64,000 bases of DNA from Berberis thunbergii (lineage: Eukaryota > Streptophyta > Magnoliopsida > Ranunculales > Berberidaceae), in assembly GCA_003290165.1 (NCBI GenBank), contig QNQO01005892.1, forward strand, positions 1 through 64,000. The letters are read 5' to 3'. This document shows, piece by piece, positions 22,060-33,056 of the stretch; the stretch's first letter is position 1, and each line of letters opens with the position of its first letter. The notes under the pieces were generated by a model. It saw nothing but the letters and a program-made list of their open reading frames with translations. It did not search any database and was not told the DNA's origin. The position numbers and the translations under genes are program-made.

Positions 22060-23850
22060 CATTAATAATCACATAATTATAACATTTTTTACCTCTGATT
22101 ATATTTTTGTTAATCCTTATTTTTATCTTATTTTAGATTAATTATTAAATTTTTGTGTTTTTGTAGAATGTGAAGCTGTAATGAAGAAATCAGAGAAAAA
22201 TGCAATGAACAATCCCAGATGGTGACTTCAGAGAAAGTAGAGGTGAAAATAACCTGAGCCCTTTACTTAAACCCAAAACCAAACCCAATGCCAAGCCCTA
22301 TCAAACCCAAATAATATTCTCCCAATTATCCCATATTCAGTTTTGATTTTTTTCCTTAAATTACTCATTGAATCCTCCCCTTTAAGTTGTCCATATTCAT
22401 TTTTCTAGTTATCTATAAATACAAGGAAAATAAATGAGAAAAAGGGAAGGAGGAGAAGGGAATCAAGCCTCAATAGCCAAAAACAAATACTTTTTCCTTC
22501 ACAAAGTGATTCTCATCACCATCCCAACCAAGCAAATCTTTGTTTTCTCTCCTTCACCCCACTGAAACAGGGGTGTGGCAACCCTGTTTCACTTCACCAC
22601 GCCACCGTCCAACAACCATAGCCGCCACCACCATCAGACACCACCTCCTCACCCTGTTTCGCACACCCATAGCCGCCACCATTTCCATGTTCCTCTCTTC
22701 ATCCCCTGTTCTCACCGTCACAAGCCGCTCAACACAACCAACGCTGCCACCACTCTATTCCACCTCGTGACAGAGCCAGACAGAGCAATCACCGCCATCT
22801 CTCGACAGAGCCATCACCGCCATATCTCGTCCCTCTTTCCTGTCTCTCTCTCTCACGACTACTGTTGCAAGCGGCGCATCAACTCGCACACCACCACTGC
22901 TACAGGAGCAGAAACAGGGAGCACCGCCTCTGCTTCTCCCTTTTTTTTCGTTCTCTTTCGCGTCTCTCTCTGTTCTTCCATCCCTCACTCTCTTTTGCAA
23001 GAGCAGTCGAAGCCGTTCGGAGGGAGAAATAGCTCGCGAGGAGCAAAGACGAAACTCGCGAGCTTCGTGGCTCGCTGGAGACGAAGGTGCAGGGGACCTG
23101 TGATTTTTCTGGCGGGAACCAACTGTTTTTCAAAACAGTTGGCTGTTTGCAACCTGTTGATCTGCTGAGTACCACCGCACCGAGGCTACGACAAACCAAA
23201 ATGGTTGTATAATTTATTTTACTAACTTAAATGCTTAATTGTTAATTACAATTTTATTTCAGAAATTTGATAAATTGCTTTCACCTTTCATGTTCGATTA
23301 AAACTTGATATGTTTGGTAGTTAGATTCATATTTTATCAATATTCAAAGCATGTCTAACATATATTGAGCTTGAACTTTGATTAAGTGTGCCCTAAAAAG
23401 ACACTTAATGCTTGGTAAAAATTTATTTGCTTGAGATAAATTGTTCATGTTTGATAGAAACTTGATATGATTGGAATTGGATTTTAATGATCACATTGGT
23501 GTAAGCAATGGATCCTCATCCCTAAAGCTTCTTGTTTATAATTTCAGTAATTTAGATTTAAATATATTTGCTAACTAATCGGTAAGTGCAAACCCCCCAA
23601 AATCCATCTCATCCATCTTTCCATTTTATTTTAATTTTCTTATTTTCAGTTCATTTTTAGTTTGATTTTAAAAACAGTGTAACTCCATTTTTCTGTAAAT
23701 TAGTTTAGATAAATTCTAAAATTCAATTGCATCCACTTTCTTCGTGGAATCGACCCATACTTGTCATTGTCTACCAGTTAGACACCGTGCACTTGCGGTT
23801 ATTACAAGTGGGTCAAATTAGCCTATTTATTTAGGCCGGTTAAACCCACA
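22060..23850 (+). repeat. 5' LTR of the nested LARD-like element
   Basis: This is AT-rich DNA around a C/A-rich leader (22560-22920, many CACCACC repeats) downstream of the TATA box. Positions 22334-22594 recur at 25236-25497 with about 90 % identity, including the GAAACAGGGG(T/C)GTG(G/A)CAACCC block. The primer site begins about 10 bp after its end (…AAACCCACA). A 197-codon frame across the leader is composed of His, Thr and Ser and shows no domain, so I do not call it a gene. Confidence 0.5.
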
Positions 23851-25235
23851 ATAAGTTTTTGGCGCCATTGCCGGGGAAAGTAACGGTGCAATTGAATTTA
23901 AGATTTATTTTCACTAATTATAAAAAAATTTAGAAAAAAAAACAAAATTTTATTTTTATTTTGTTAAGTTCCTTTTACACTAATTTCGTGTTATTTGTTT
24001 GATTTTACAGAATACACGCTTCTCGAGGAAATTGGACAATCTTGCAAACATCTAGCAAATTTTAATTTTAATTAAAAAAAATTATTTTGTGAGGAGAGTT
24101 TTAATTTTATTTTCACCTCGTTTTACAAGTTTGTGGTGTAATAATTTTTGTAAACTCTATTGTTTTCCATTTTTAATCACCTAAAAAAAATCCCAAAATT
24201 TTCTAAGTCAAAAGAAATTATAGGGAAACAATTTTATTTGCTACCTAATAAATTTTTTATTATTATTTCGAAATCCGACTTCTAAGACCAAGACCACTAA
24301 TTTGATTGCATATGTTTGTGTGCTGATTGAAACGAATAAAAAGAAGTCGGACATTTTTTTAATTGTGCTAACTTTTTGAGCAGAACTTAATGTGCACACT
24401 GTAAGTACTTTTAACTCACGCAACGTATTAGCTACCAGGTGTTTTATGTGATTGTTTGCAATTGTGTGTTAGTTGTTTAATTTTTGTAATTGTGGATGCT
24501 AAACTTTAGTAATTCATAATAAGCAGACTCAACTTCTAAATAGAAACTGGTGGGACTTGATATCCCCACCTCATCACTCCAGTTATGTGCAACCAATAGC
24601 CAAACATAATTAAAATCAGTTAGCAAGTTAGATAGAGCCATCTTTTAGGTACGGTGTTCATAGGACAACCAAGGTGAATCTAATAATTTTTATGTTGACC
24701 AAAGCTAAAAGTGACGATGGGTTTAATCATTCAATGAACTTCGAGAGGCCACTGCCACAAAGGTAATTTACCCGGTACGCCGAGTCATAAGTAAGCTACG
24801 ATCCACAAGAAGAATTGGTGTAACTAACAGTTTTGGGTTAGGAACACAAGCCTCAAGTGTACATTTAACATCACATTGTTCTCACATCTATTGGCTTATT
24901 GAGCGGTAGCACAAGGAAGTACTTAATTGGACCATTGTGACCTCCTTCTCTTGTGCGATAATCCGGCTTCTTTGAAACAAAACTCTAGCCTACTGATTTG
25001 AACTTTGCGGTGTAAAGTGTACACTCTTAGGATCAACTTGTAGTACCCATTGCTCTGTCATAAAGATTACATAAGAAATAATTGTCCCCCAAAGATAAAA
25101 AGATAATTGATCTAAAAAATGTTGATTGCTTAGGGAGGCATGTTTCTTGTGCATTTTCTGGTTGCTGATTGCGTGTGAGTTTGTGTATATTTTTAGAGTT
25201 AATGATTTTAAAAAAAAATGAACACAAGGGATTAT

Positions 25236-25497
25236 CTAGGTTTGATTTTTTTTTCCTTAATTCACTCATTAAATCCTCCTCTTTAACTTGGCCATATTCA
25301 TTTTTCTAGTTTTGTATAAATACAAGGGAAATAAATGAGAAAAAAGGAAGGAAGAGAAGGGAATCAAGCCTCAATAGCCAAAAACAAATTCTCTTTCTTT
25401 CACAAAGTGATTCTCATCACCATCCCAACTAAGCAAATCTCGGTTTTCTTTCTTTTACCCCACTGAAACAGGGGCGTGACAACCCTGTTTCTCCTTT
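25236..25497 (+). repeat. truncated second LTR copy of the LARD-like element
   Basis: This is a direct repeat of 22334-22594, from TTTGATTTTTTT through TATAAATACAAGG to CAACCCTGTTTC. The homology stops abruptly on both sides. On the right, sequence resembling the inverted LTR leader follows to about 25630. Confidence 0.7.
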
Positions 25498-25630
25498 GTT
25501 TTGTGCACGAGGTGGTGATGGTGTGGGCGTCTGATGGTGGTGCTCGGTGGCAAGGTGAAGACTAATGGTGGAGGAAGAGGTCTGCTGCTGTGTGGCGTGA
25601 TAGAATAGAGAGAGGGAAAGATGGATGGCC

Positions 25631-26800
25631 CAAGCCAATGAACCATGTCCAACTCCACCACGTCCCGAGATCCCGAATTCCAGTGCAAGGTGAGACAACG
25701 GGGTTAATCGTGAAGTGATGGAGGCGACCGCTCTAGAGTTGGCTGCTGGTATTATCTCTGAGATTAAGTTCTCCAGAGCAGCGACAGGGCACCGACGCAT
25801 AAACGACAGACTCATCCCTTGGGAAACAAGTCTGTACTTTTTCACAACATGAGAAAAAATTACGAGATCTCAGCGAACCAACTAGGTGCTCGCTCAGAGC
25901 AGATGACCATGCATAACAACAAGTCTCAACGCAAATCATCGGTGCAAATGTCAGAACATTCGAAGACTCCAACGATGGAGATCTTCCTTCAATCTTGGAA
26001 AACCCACAACATTTTCTTCAAATAAGAACATTACAGGAGATACACTCTACAAAATATAATGCCTTCAACGATGAAGAAACACCCTTATATAGATATAATG
26101 GTTCACCAAACGGACACTTCAACATTGAATACCGTATGAGAAACGAGGAGACGACGGATCCCAAAGAAACTGCAAAAAACCATGTTCGTCCAATCAATGA
26201 GGTTGCACATAACCTCATTAATTATAGGGGTGATCAATACTCAATCATCTCGCAATCTACACCGTACATGTCTTACCATGCGATCTACGTTGTACACATA
26301 GCGTATTTCGTACAAGAAACCCTAGCTCTCACTCTATGAGCCCATGGGCTCGGCTCACTATTCAAATAGTATTCTACTACATGCCTAACGCAAGCATTAG
26401 AAACCCTAGTAAGTCATGACACACGGATCACACCTGCATGTCACCAGCTGATTCAATGTACTTCTGTCTCTTCATAACTCATCCACAAAACACACTCCGC
26501 TCGCGGATATGGGCTCGCACTCCCCAATTGGCAGAGCCCTCACTTAGTTGGGCAAGCTTAATCAGCTTTTGCTGATGATGATGACTTCCGGTTCACCCCG
26601 ACACCTAGTCCACCAGTGGGATGTCAATGCTTTTGGAAGTGGGAATCTAATCAGTGCTATCACGCCTAGTGACGACGACTCGCCATGAACTGTTGCCCCC
26701 TTTGTGGACAACGGTCGCAGAACCTGATCAGGTAAGCCTAGCTGGTGACGATTAGCAATGACAACTTCTGATAAAAGCCCAAACCTATAGCCCACACTAC
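25631..26800. other. interior of Tat-like element A/B, no gene recognised
   Basis: Several short frames on both strands have no family signature. The last 230 bases (26570-26800) contain degenerate versions of the 129-bp repeat that follows (GACGACGACTCGCCATGA, GTGGACAACGGTCGC), so the array once extended further left. Confidence 0.35.
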
Positions 26801-27640
26801 GCGGGTGTAGATGGTTTGGAAGGTGGGAGTCTAGTCAGTTCCGACTGATGTTGACAGTTTGCCACGGGGCCATTGTTTTTCTACAAACTATGGTCGCCGA
26901 ATTACCAATTCTAGACTTGTAGCTCTCAATGCGTGGGTGTAGGTGGTTTGGAAGGTGAGAGCCTAGTTAGCCTCAAACTGATTCCGACGGCTTGCCATGG
27001 GACCACTGCTCTTCTACAGACCATGGTTGTTGAAAACTCCCAGACTTGTAGCCCCCAATGCGCGGGTATAGATGGTTTGGAAGGTGTGAGCCTAGTCAAT
27101 CCCAAACTGATTCCGACGGCTTGCTATGGGACAACTTCTCTTCTATGGACCATGGTCGCTGAAAAATTCCAGATTTGTAGCACTCACTGCATGGGTGTAG
27201 ATGGTTTGGAAGCTGAAAGCCTAGTCAGTACCAAACTGATTTCGACGACTTGCCACGGGACCACTACTCTTTTACAGACCATGGTCGCCAAAAACCCCCA
27301 AATTTGTAGCTCGATGCGCACGGATGTAGATGATTTGGAAGGTGGAAGCCTAGTCACTCCCAAACTGATTCCAATGGCTTGCCATGAGATCACTGCTCTT
27401 CAACAAACTATGGTTACCAAATACCCTCGTTTCAAACTAGTAGCTGCTATGCGCAGGTGTAGATGGTTTGAAAGGTGGGAGCTTAGTCAGTCCAAACTGA
27501 TGTCGACGGCTTACCACATGATCATCGCTTTTCAAGAGACCATGATTGCCGAATCCTCGCTCCCTGAACCTGTAGTCCACTTTGCTTGAACATAGACGGT
27601 TCGGAAGGTGGGAGCCCTAGGCAGCTTGCCAAGCAACCAC
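26801..27640 (+). repeat. 129-bp tandem repeat array (six units plus partial)
   Basis: Units begin GCG(C/T)GGGTGTAGATGGTTTGG at 26801, 26931, 27060, 27189, 27316 and 27451, with a partial seventh from about 27585. Lengths are 130, 129, 129, 127 and 135 bp. Shared blocks are CTAGTCAG…CCAAACTGAT(T)CCGACGGCTTGCCA and CTACAGACCATGGTCGC. Because most units are near 43 codons, one plus-strand frame (26933-27589) stays open and repeats GLEG-SLV…KLIPTACHGTT every 43 residues. Tandem arrays are common in the interiors of Tat/Ogre elements. I do not claim a protein. Confidence 0.85.
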
Positions 27641-28308
27641 TGCTTTCTTTCGAAACAACGGTTGCAAAGATAAATCACAACTCAGGCAGTGCCTTCACGC
27701 TCACACGGGTTGACATTCTGTTATCAGCAAAGGCCAATCATGCCAACCTATAAATCGTCCAGTGAACATGTGAATGAGTACTACATGGAATGCTAGTCCG
27801 AGCTTGCAAAACCTTACTCGGGGCAAGCACTCTAGCTCAAAGACAACGCATGTGCTCGACTATCACAATTCACTCCTACCAACAACCGCGATCGACAGTC
27901 AGGTGGGCGAGACAAGCTCGTAGTGGCTTACCTCAAAGATGGGCTATTGCTGGGCAGCATAACCCGCTTCTAAACCATCCGCGGAATGCCTACTATTGGA
28001 TGTAACTAAGCAACAGTGACTCTGAATCACTCACAACACAATTGGTCAAATTTTCAACAGCAGATAGACCACTCGACTTCCTATTGACTCAATTAGCATA
28101 TGCCAAATTAAAACGACAAGGCAAAATGAAAAGCGGGCAATAGGGAAACTGTGCATAAAACGGATACAAAAAATACTCAAAATAAATCTATTTTCATTAA
28201 CAGTTGTAGCAAAAAAGGTACAAGTGTACAAAGTCTATTCCTCATCAGGAAAGGGTACAAAAATAGAAGAGCTAAGCTTAACGGAGGTACGCACCGCAAT
28301 CTGAGCAT

Positions 28309-29165
28309 CATTATCCAGATCGCCCTCTTCGTCTGATGACTCCAAAACCACTGATAAGTCTATAGAAATTGAGGTCCCATTCCGGATGTTGTTCCTTCAT
28401 CAGCGCCAGCAACTCCAATCTATCGTGTACAGCCAAGCGGAATTCAAACTTGGCTTGTTCTTGGAAAAGCTCTGCCTCACACACCTTCGCTTCAGCAAGT
28501 TCACGCTCCAACGACTCTAATTTGCCTATCAACGCATCGACCTAAGATTTCTCCGTAGTCAAGTTGCTCTTTATAGCATTAAGCTCATGTTGCTCCAATT
28601 CAAGCTGGTCCCCGGCCTTCCTCGCCACCCAAGCATTGAACTCCACATCGGACTCCAACTTCTATATCTGAATAGCCCAATCAGCCTCCTTTAAGGCATT
28701 CTCCTCAATGAGAGACCACAATTCAGAATGCGCCTCAGTCGTAGCTTCCTACACAACCTCCAGGTCACGGCGGGCAAGATCCAACTCCTGCTTGAACCGT
28801 TCCCTTGCAGATACCACCTCTGCTAAGTCAGACTCAAAGGCTTCCTGACAAACTGTTTGAGTCTCAGCAACAATGACCGACAGTTCCAACCTCATCCACC
28901 TTCCTCAGCAACTCAATTTCATAATGCGCGTCAGAATACAACCTCTGCATGTTTGAGAAGACACGCTCCATGGTGTACACTCTCTCATGAGCCACCTCAA
29001 CTTTCTTCCCAGCGCGCCAGAATACAACCTCTGCATTTTCGAGTTTTGGAGCATGATCCATCAACCAGCTATGACGCCTGCTTATATGCTGCCTCGAAGC
29101 ATAATCCACATCAACCTCCTGGTGCCAGACTTGATTGCTCATCTTCACTACGTCTGGGGCAAACA
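28309..29165 (-). pseudogene. antisense extra ORF of Tat-like element, C-terminal coiled-coil part
   Basis: The minus-strand frame 29148-28864 (QVWHQEVDVDYASRQH, HAPKLENAEVVFWRAG) and the frame 28532-28311 (GKLESLERELAEAKVCEAEL, MKEQHPEWDLNFYRLISGFG) form Glu/Lys/Leu-rich heptad-like sequence ending in a conserved-looking tail. The N-terminal part of the same gene lies at 40408-38772, beyond the Ty3 element that inserted between 29170 and 38772. Stops between the frames show decay. In Tat-group elements such antisense ORFs carry the family Pfam names 'putative gypsy type transposon'; their function is unknown. Confidence 0.5.
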
Positions 29166-29170
29166 GACTT

Positions 29171-31607
29171 TGTGATATCTGCGTTTTAAAAAAATGATTT
29201 TTGGGCGGGGTGTACTCAGTAGAGGTGGTGGGGGCACATAGCCACCCACCCTTTAAGAGAAAACGACCCCCCCCTTTTCTTCTTTCTCTTTCCTTTTTTT
29301 TCTTACAGAGCGCGAGGTTACCTGCGCCCTTTTCGTCTTCAGCGGGATTTAATCGACGATTTTGGTTGATTTTCGTCCCCCAAGCTCACCTCCTCCTCCT
29401 CATTTCTTCCTCTCTTCCTTCCCCTCTTCATTTCTCTGTTGTTTTTTTGCAAAAAAAAAAAAAAAAATCAATTTTCATTTTGGTTTGGTTTCCAAGCTCC
29501 GATCAGCCGTGTTGGGGCCTTGGTGGCATCCTTGGGAGCCCTTAGAACCGATAGGCAAGGTTGTTTTGGAGTTGGCCGAAAATTTTTCAAAAATCAGGGT
29601 GCAAGTTTGTTTGAAGGGTTCTTCGGCGTGAATCCGGGCTTTGGGTGCGTGGGTGAGACTCACTTTCGTGACTCCGAGTGTCCTTAGACTCATTTGCCGG
29701 CTGTTGTGCACTTTGGAGGCGAACAGACCGGAGTAGGGAGGGTTTCAGCGGGGTTTTGCCGAATTTTTTATTGTCGGTAAGTTTTTCTTTCAATCACGCG
29801 CCGCTTGTAATTTATTTATTTTTTCAGTCTGCGGCTTGTTTTCTTATTTTTGAGTCCGCTTTGCAGTTTTAAAAATTTATGTGGTCCCGCATTCGTGGTT
29901 TTGCTTGTTAGGAGCTTCGACCGGTAGGAATTGGGTTTTGAAAATCCATTCCGCCCAGGTGAGTGGAATTATAATATTTATTTTGATAAAATAATTATTT
30001 GAAATCCTGAATTGAATTTTTACATTATACCGTCAATTGTGTAGAGTTGAATCCAAATCCGAAATTCGGAGTTTTCAGATATTTCGAGGATTGTGCTAGT
30101 TATTTGTGAATGAATTATGCATTGGATTTTCGGAAAGCATGATATACTTGAATGAAATCGAATAGTAATTTTGGTGTGATTAGGCTTTGGTGTAATGACA
30201 TTGGACTTGTATGTTTTGTTTTCGAGTTTGCATAGCATGTCATGTTTTACCGTGGATTTTTGAGTCTTGAGCATGTATGATAATCGACTCGAATAAATTT
30301 ATTGTAGTGAATTACGTCATGTTGGGACCCTGGCATAGTTGTGGTTTTATAAAAAATTGCCGAATTGTTTATGATTGCGCGTCTATTACCATTGCCGAAT
30401 TGTTTATGATTGCGCGTCTATTACCATTGATTATGTACAGACTCGTCATTTGTGCATGTGGATAGTAGTATAAGTGTCTTTACCCCGCTATAATGCCTGT
30501 TGTGCCGATGCTTAGGAGCTTGCTCGCATCGTGAGTTGGATGGTGCTTGAGATGACTCACACCTGACATTGTAGACGCTATTGCATATGGCAAGCTTGCT
30601 GAGGTGCGGTGAGCGCCCGCACGCACTTGCCACTATAGAGTACAGTAGGACGGGTCCTAGAGGACGTGCTTTGGAGATTACTCGTTTTCCTTCCCAGCAC
30701 GCTTGATTTTGATTATGTTAGGTTGGCCGTGTTAGGCCAGTCGTTTAGGATGTTTGAGTTTGTATCCTGGCAGATGGCACCCCATTTGGATACAAACAAG
30801 CCCGAAGTGGTACTGGTGCACGTTTTGGGATGTGTTTGGGTGAGACACATTTGTAGGGTATGTGGATACCTACGATATGAGACACTTATACAGAATTTTA
30901 CAGGATTTTTGGTTTCAACCTGATTGTTATACCTAGGAGACTAGGAAGAGTTATGAGATTGTCTTTATTTCCATTGCTTGATATTTACCATGTTTGGGTC
31001 ACGTGTAATGATCGGCATATATTGTAAACTTGTAGTTATTGTGGAATCTGAAATGTTTGTGTTGTTGCTTGAACTTAGAAACATTATCCTTAGAGACACA
31101 GTGTGATTTAGACTTTAGAACTTGTTGCTTATTCATGGTTGTGTGGCACGAATTTTCCTTGTTTATTATTCTGTTATTTGTATTTAGTTCGCTCGCACCA
31201 GCTAGCTTTGTGTTTTGCTGACCCCGCAAGGGGTGTGCTTCTATTGGAGTGCAGGCAGTGTTGGCGTTCCTGCTGATCGTGGCGCGTAGGCCCCGATTTT
31301 TGTTGTAGGCTCGTTTTGTGCTTTTTTGTTGTGTCCACCCTGTACGGGTATGTTTTGCTTCCTCTGTGTTTCAGATGCACTATATTGCTATACTAGATGT
31401 TTGTATACTGGTTTTGTCGCTATGAGTCTGGCGAGGCGAATCAAATATAATTATTTTGTTCAAACTTTAGCGTAGTTTTATTTCCATTTGATTATCGTAT
31501 CAAGAATGTGTTATATTATGATGTTGTGGCCGGTTACGATCCGCCTGTGTATGTGTTAGTTCATGCATCAGCACGCTGTGATTCCCGTGGCGGGTCGAGG
31601 GGTGACA
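29171..31607 (+). repeat. 5' LTR of the chromovirus (2437 bp)
   Basis: The LTR runs TGTGATATCTGCG … GAGGGGTGACA. A promoter-like region near 29215-29290 has GGTGGGGGCACATAGCCACCC, then CTTTAAGAGAAAAC and a pyrimidine-rich leader. A 34-bp piece (GCCGAATTGTTTATGATTGC…) is tandemly duplicated at about 30358-30425; the 3' LTR has it once. In a 290-bp hand-compared stretch the two LTRs differ at about 11 positions. Confidence 0.9.
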
Positions 31608-31757
31608 GAGCTTGCTATCAGAGTCGTTGTTTACCGGTTCACATAGAACATCATCGTATACACTTTCTTGAGTGAATTGGGTAGAGGAGTTAGGACTTTT
31701 GTTGTGTTGTTTGATGTATGGTATGTGTGTTTTCTTTTTCGTAGAGGTTGTTTGGTG

Positions 31758-32969
31758 ATGGCGCGTGGTAAGAGATCCCAGGGTGAGGGATCAGGCACTG
31801 CTGGGGAGGATACATCTCAGGCTTTCATGGAAATGATGACCCAGTTGGCACAGAATATGAGGTAGGGCAGTCAGTCAGAGGATCCGTTTACTCGGCGCAA
31901 CAAGGATTTCGTCAGCTTGGGTGGTGAAAGATTTGATGGCACTGGAGATTTCCTAGCTGCAGATCGGTGGATCCGTAAAGTAGAGTTCATATTTGAGATG
32001 ATGGTGTTGACACCTATACAGCGTACTGAGTTAGCAGCACACCAGTTTGACGGAGAGGCGATGTACTGGTGGGATTCAGTGAGGCAGAGCCATGATGTGT
32101 TAGAGATGCAGTGGGATACATTTTGCCAGGTGTTTGAACAACATTTTGTTTCTGATTCTGCAAGAGCTGAGATAGTGGACAGGTTTCTACATTTACGGCA
32201 GGGTTCTAGATCTGTTTCTGAATACTTGGCAGAGTTTATATAGTTGAGCCGCTATGCCACTTATTTTATAGACACACCAGAGAAGAAGAACCGGAAGTTT
32301 TTGAGTGGTCTGAACCCGTTCCTAAGGAAACAGTTGATGGTGATGATTGATCGTCCTTTTGAGAGATTAGTGGACGTCACTTTGAGTCAGGAGCGAGTAG
32401 ACGCCGAGTGTAGACAAGAAACTTTGGTTCGACGAGCTAGAGGTTCAGAACTCAGTCATAGATTTTGCCGAGGAAGCAAGACAATTGAGCAGGCACAGCA
32501 GCCAGAGCGTGCCGCTGTCCAGTAGAGAGACCCTGGTAGAGGGGGACCAGTTAGGACTGGCAGAGACCGCAGCGGTGACAAACGTTCTCGAGGAGATCAT
32601 CGACAGCAGCAACAACAGAGACAGCCTAGGTGGGGTTGTTAGACAGGAACTAGGAATGATTGCTTCACTTGTGGTCAGGAGGGACATGTAGCCCGTGATT
32701 GTCCAAGAGGTCAGACAAATCGATGGGAGCATGTAGTTTGTTATACTTGTGGACAATTGGGGCACTTTTCCAGACTTTGTCCTCAGAATAGGGATGGACA
32801 AGCACAACAGAAGGCGCCTCAAGGACAATTAGCACCTGCGCCTGGAATTGGTCAGAGAGTCCCTCTCCTAGCACCGCCTGTTCGCCTAGCAGCCATTCCT
32901 GGTCAGGGAAATGTTGCGGGTATGTTATTTTATTTATTTTTATTGTCGTTTTGTGTGTGCCAGTTGTAG
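31758..32969 (+). pseudogene. gag of the chromovirus, with in-frame stops
   Basis: The ATG at 31758 begins MARGKRSQGEG. Core blocks are GGERFDGTGDFLAADRWI, FDGEAMYWWDSV, FCQVFEQHFV and FLHLRQGSRSVSEYL. Two nucleocapsid CCHC knuckles follow: CFTCGQEGHVARDC (32661-32702) and CYTCGQLGHFSRLC (32739-32780). All are in one frame, interrupted by TAG codons at 31863, 32241, 32523 and 32640 and ending at 32967. This protein builds the particle and binds RNA. The frame differs from that of the protease. A GTATGT…GCCAG stretch (32920-33056) could be an intron that would join the two frames (see findings). Confidence 0.85.
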
Positions 32970-33056
32970 TAAGATTTGTGTTATATGCATTATGCGTAGG
33001 AAAATTGCATGTTAGTTTGTTGTTATGTGATTCAAGATATATGTGTTGTGTGCCAG

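Larger units (their letters stand above)
22050..25630 (+). mobile_element. non-autonomous LTR retroelement (LARD-like) nested in copy A
   Basis: A 5' LTR of about 1.8 kb with TATA box (CTATAAATACAAGG at about 22413) is followed by primer site TGGCGCCATTGCCGGGGA at 23860-23877, complementary to tRNA-Asp as in many Athila/Tat elements. A non-coding 1.35 kb interior follows, then a partial second LTR copy (25236-25497). No gag or pol is encoded. A 19-bp direct repeat TGGCCCAAGC(T/C)AATG(G/A)ACC flanks the unit (22040-22058 and 25628-25646). It may mark recombination rather than a target duplication. Right of 25497 the sequence is partly complementary to the LTR (CACCATCAGAC reversed), indicating a local inversion. 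Confidence 0.5.

Noticed and set aside
22575..23168. 197-codon plus-strand frame, His/Thr/Ser-rich
   Set aside because: It lies in the leader part of an LTR, is composed of CACCACC-type repeats, and shows no domain or homologous block.
25429..25845. 138-codon minus-strand frame
   Set aside because: It spans the truncated LTR and its inverted leader piece; composition and position make it an LTR by-product.
26933..27589. 218-codon frame as a real repetitive protein
   Set aside because: It is fully explained by a 129-bp tandem array whose period keeps a frame open; no start context or family support. Kept only as a finding.
26801..27640. CRISPR-like array
   Set aside because: Units of about 129 bp abut directly with no unique spacers, in a plant retrotransposon interior.
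29201..29631. Plus-strand frames near the start of the chromovirus LTR, repeated at 36484-37035
   Set aside because: Both copies are in the LTR promoter/leader and differ by frameshifts; they are LTR sequence, not genes.
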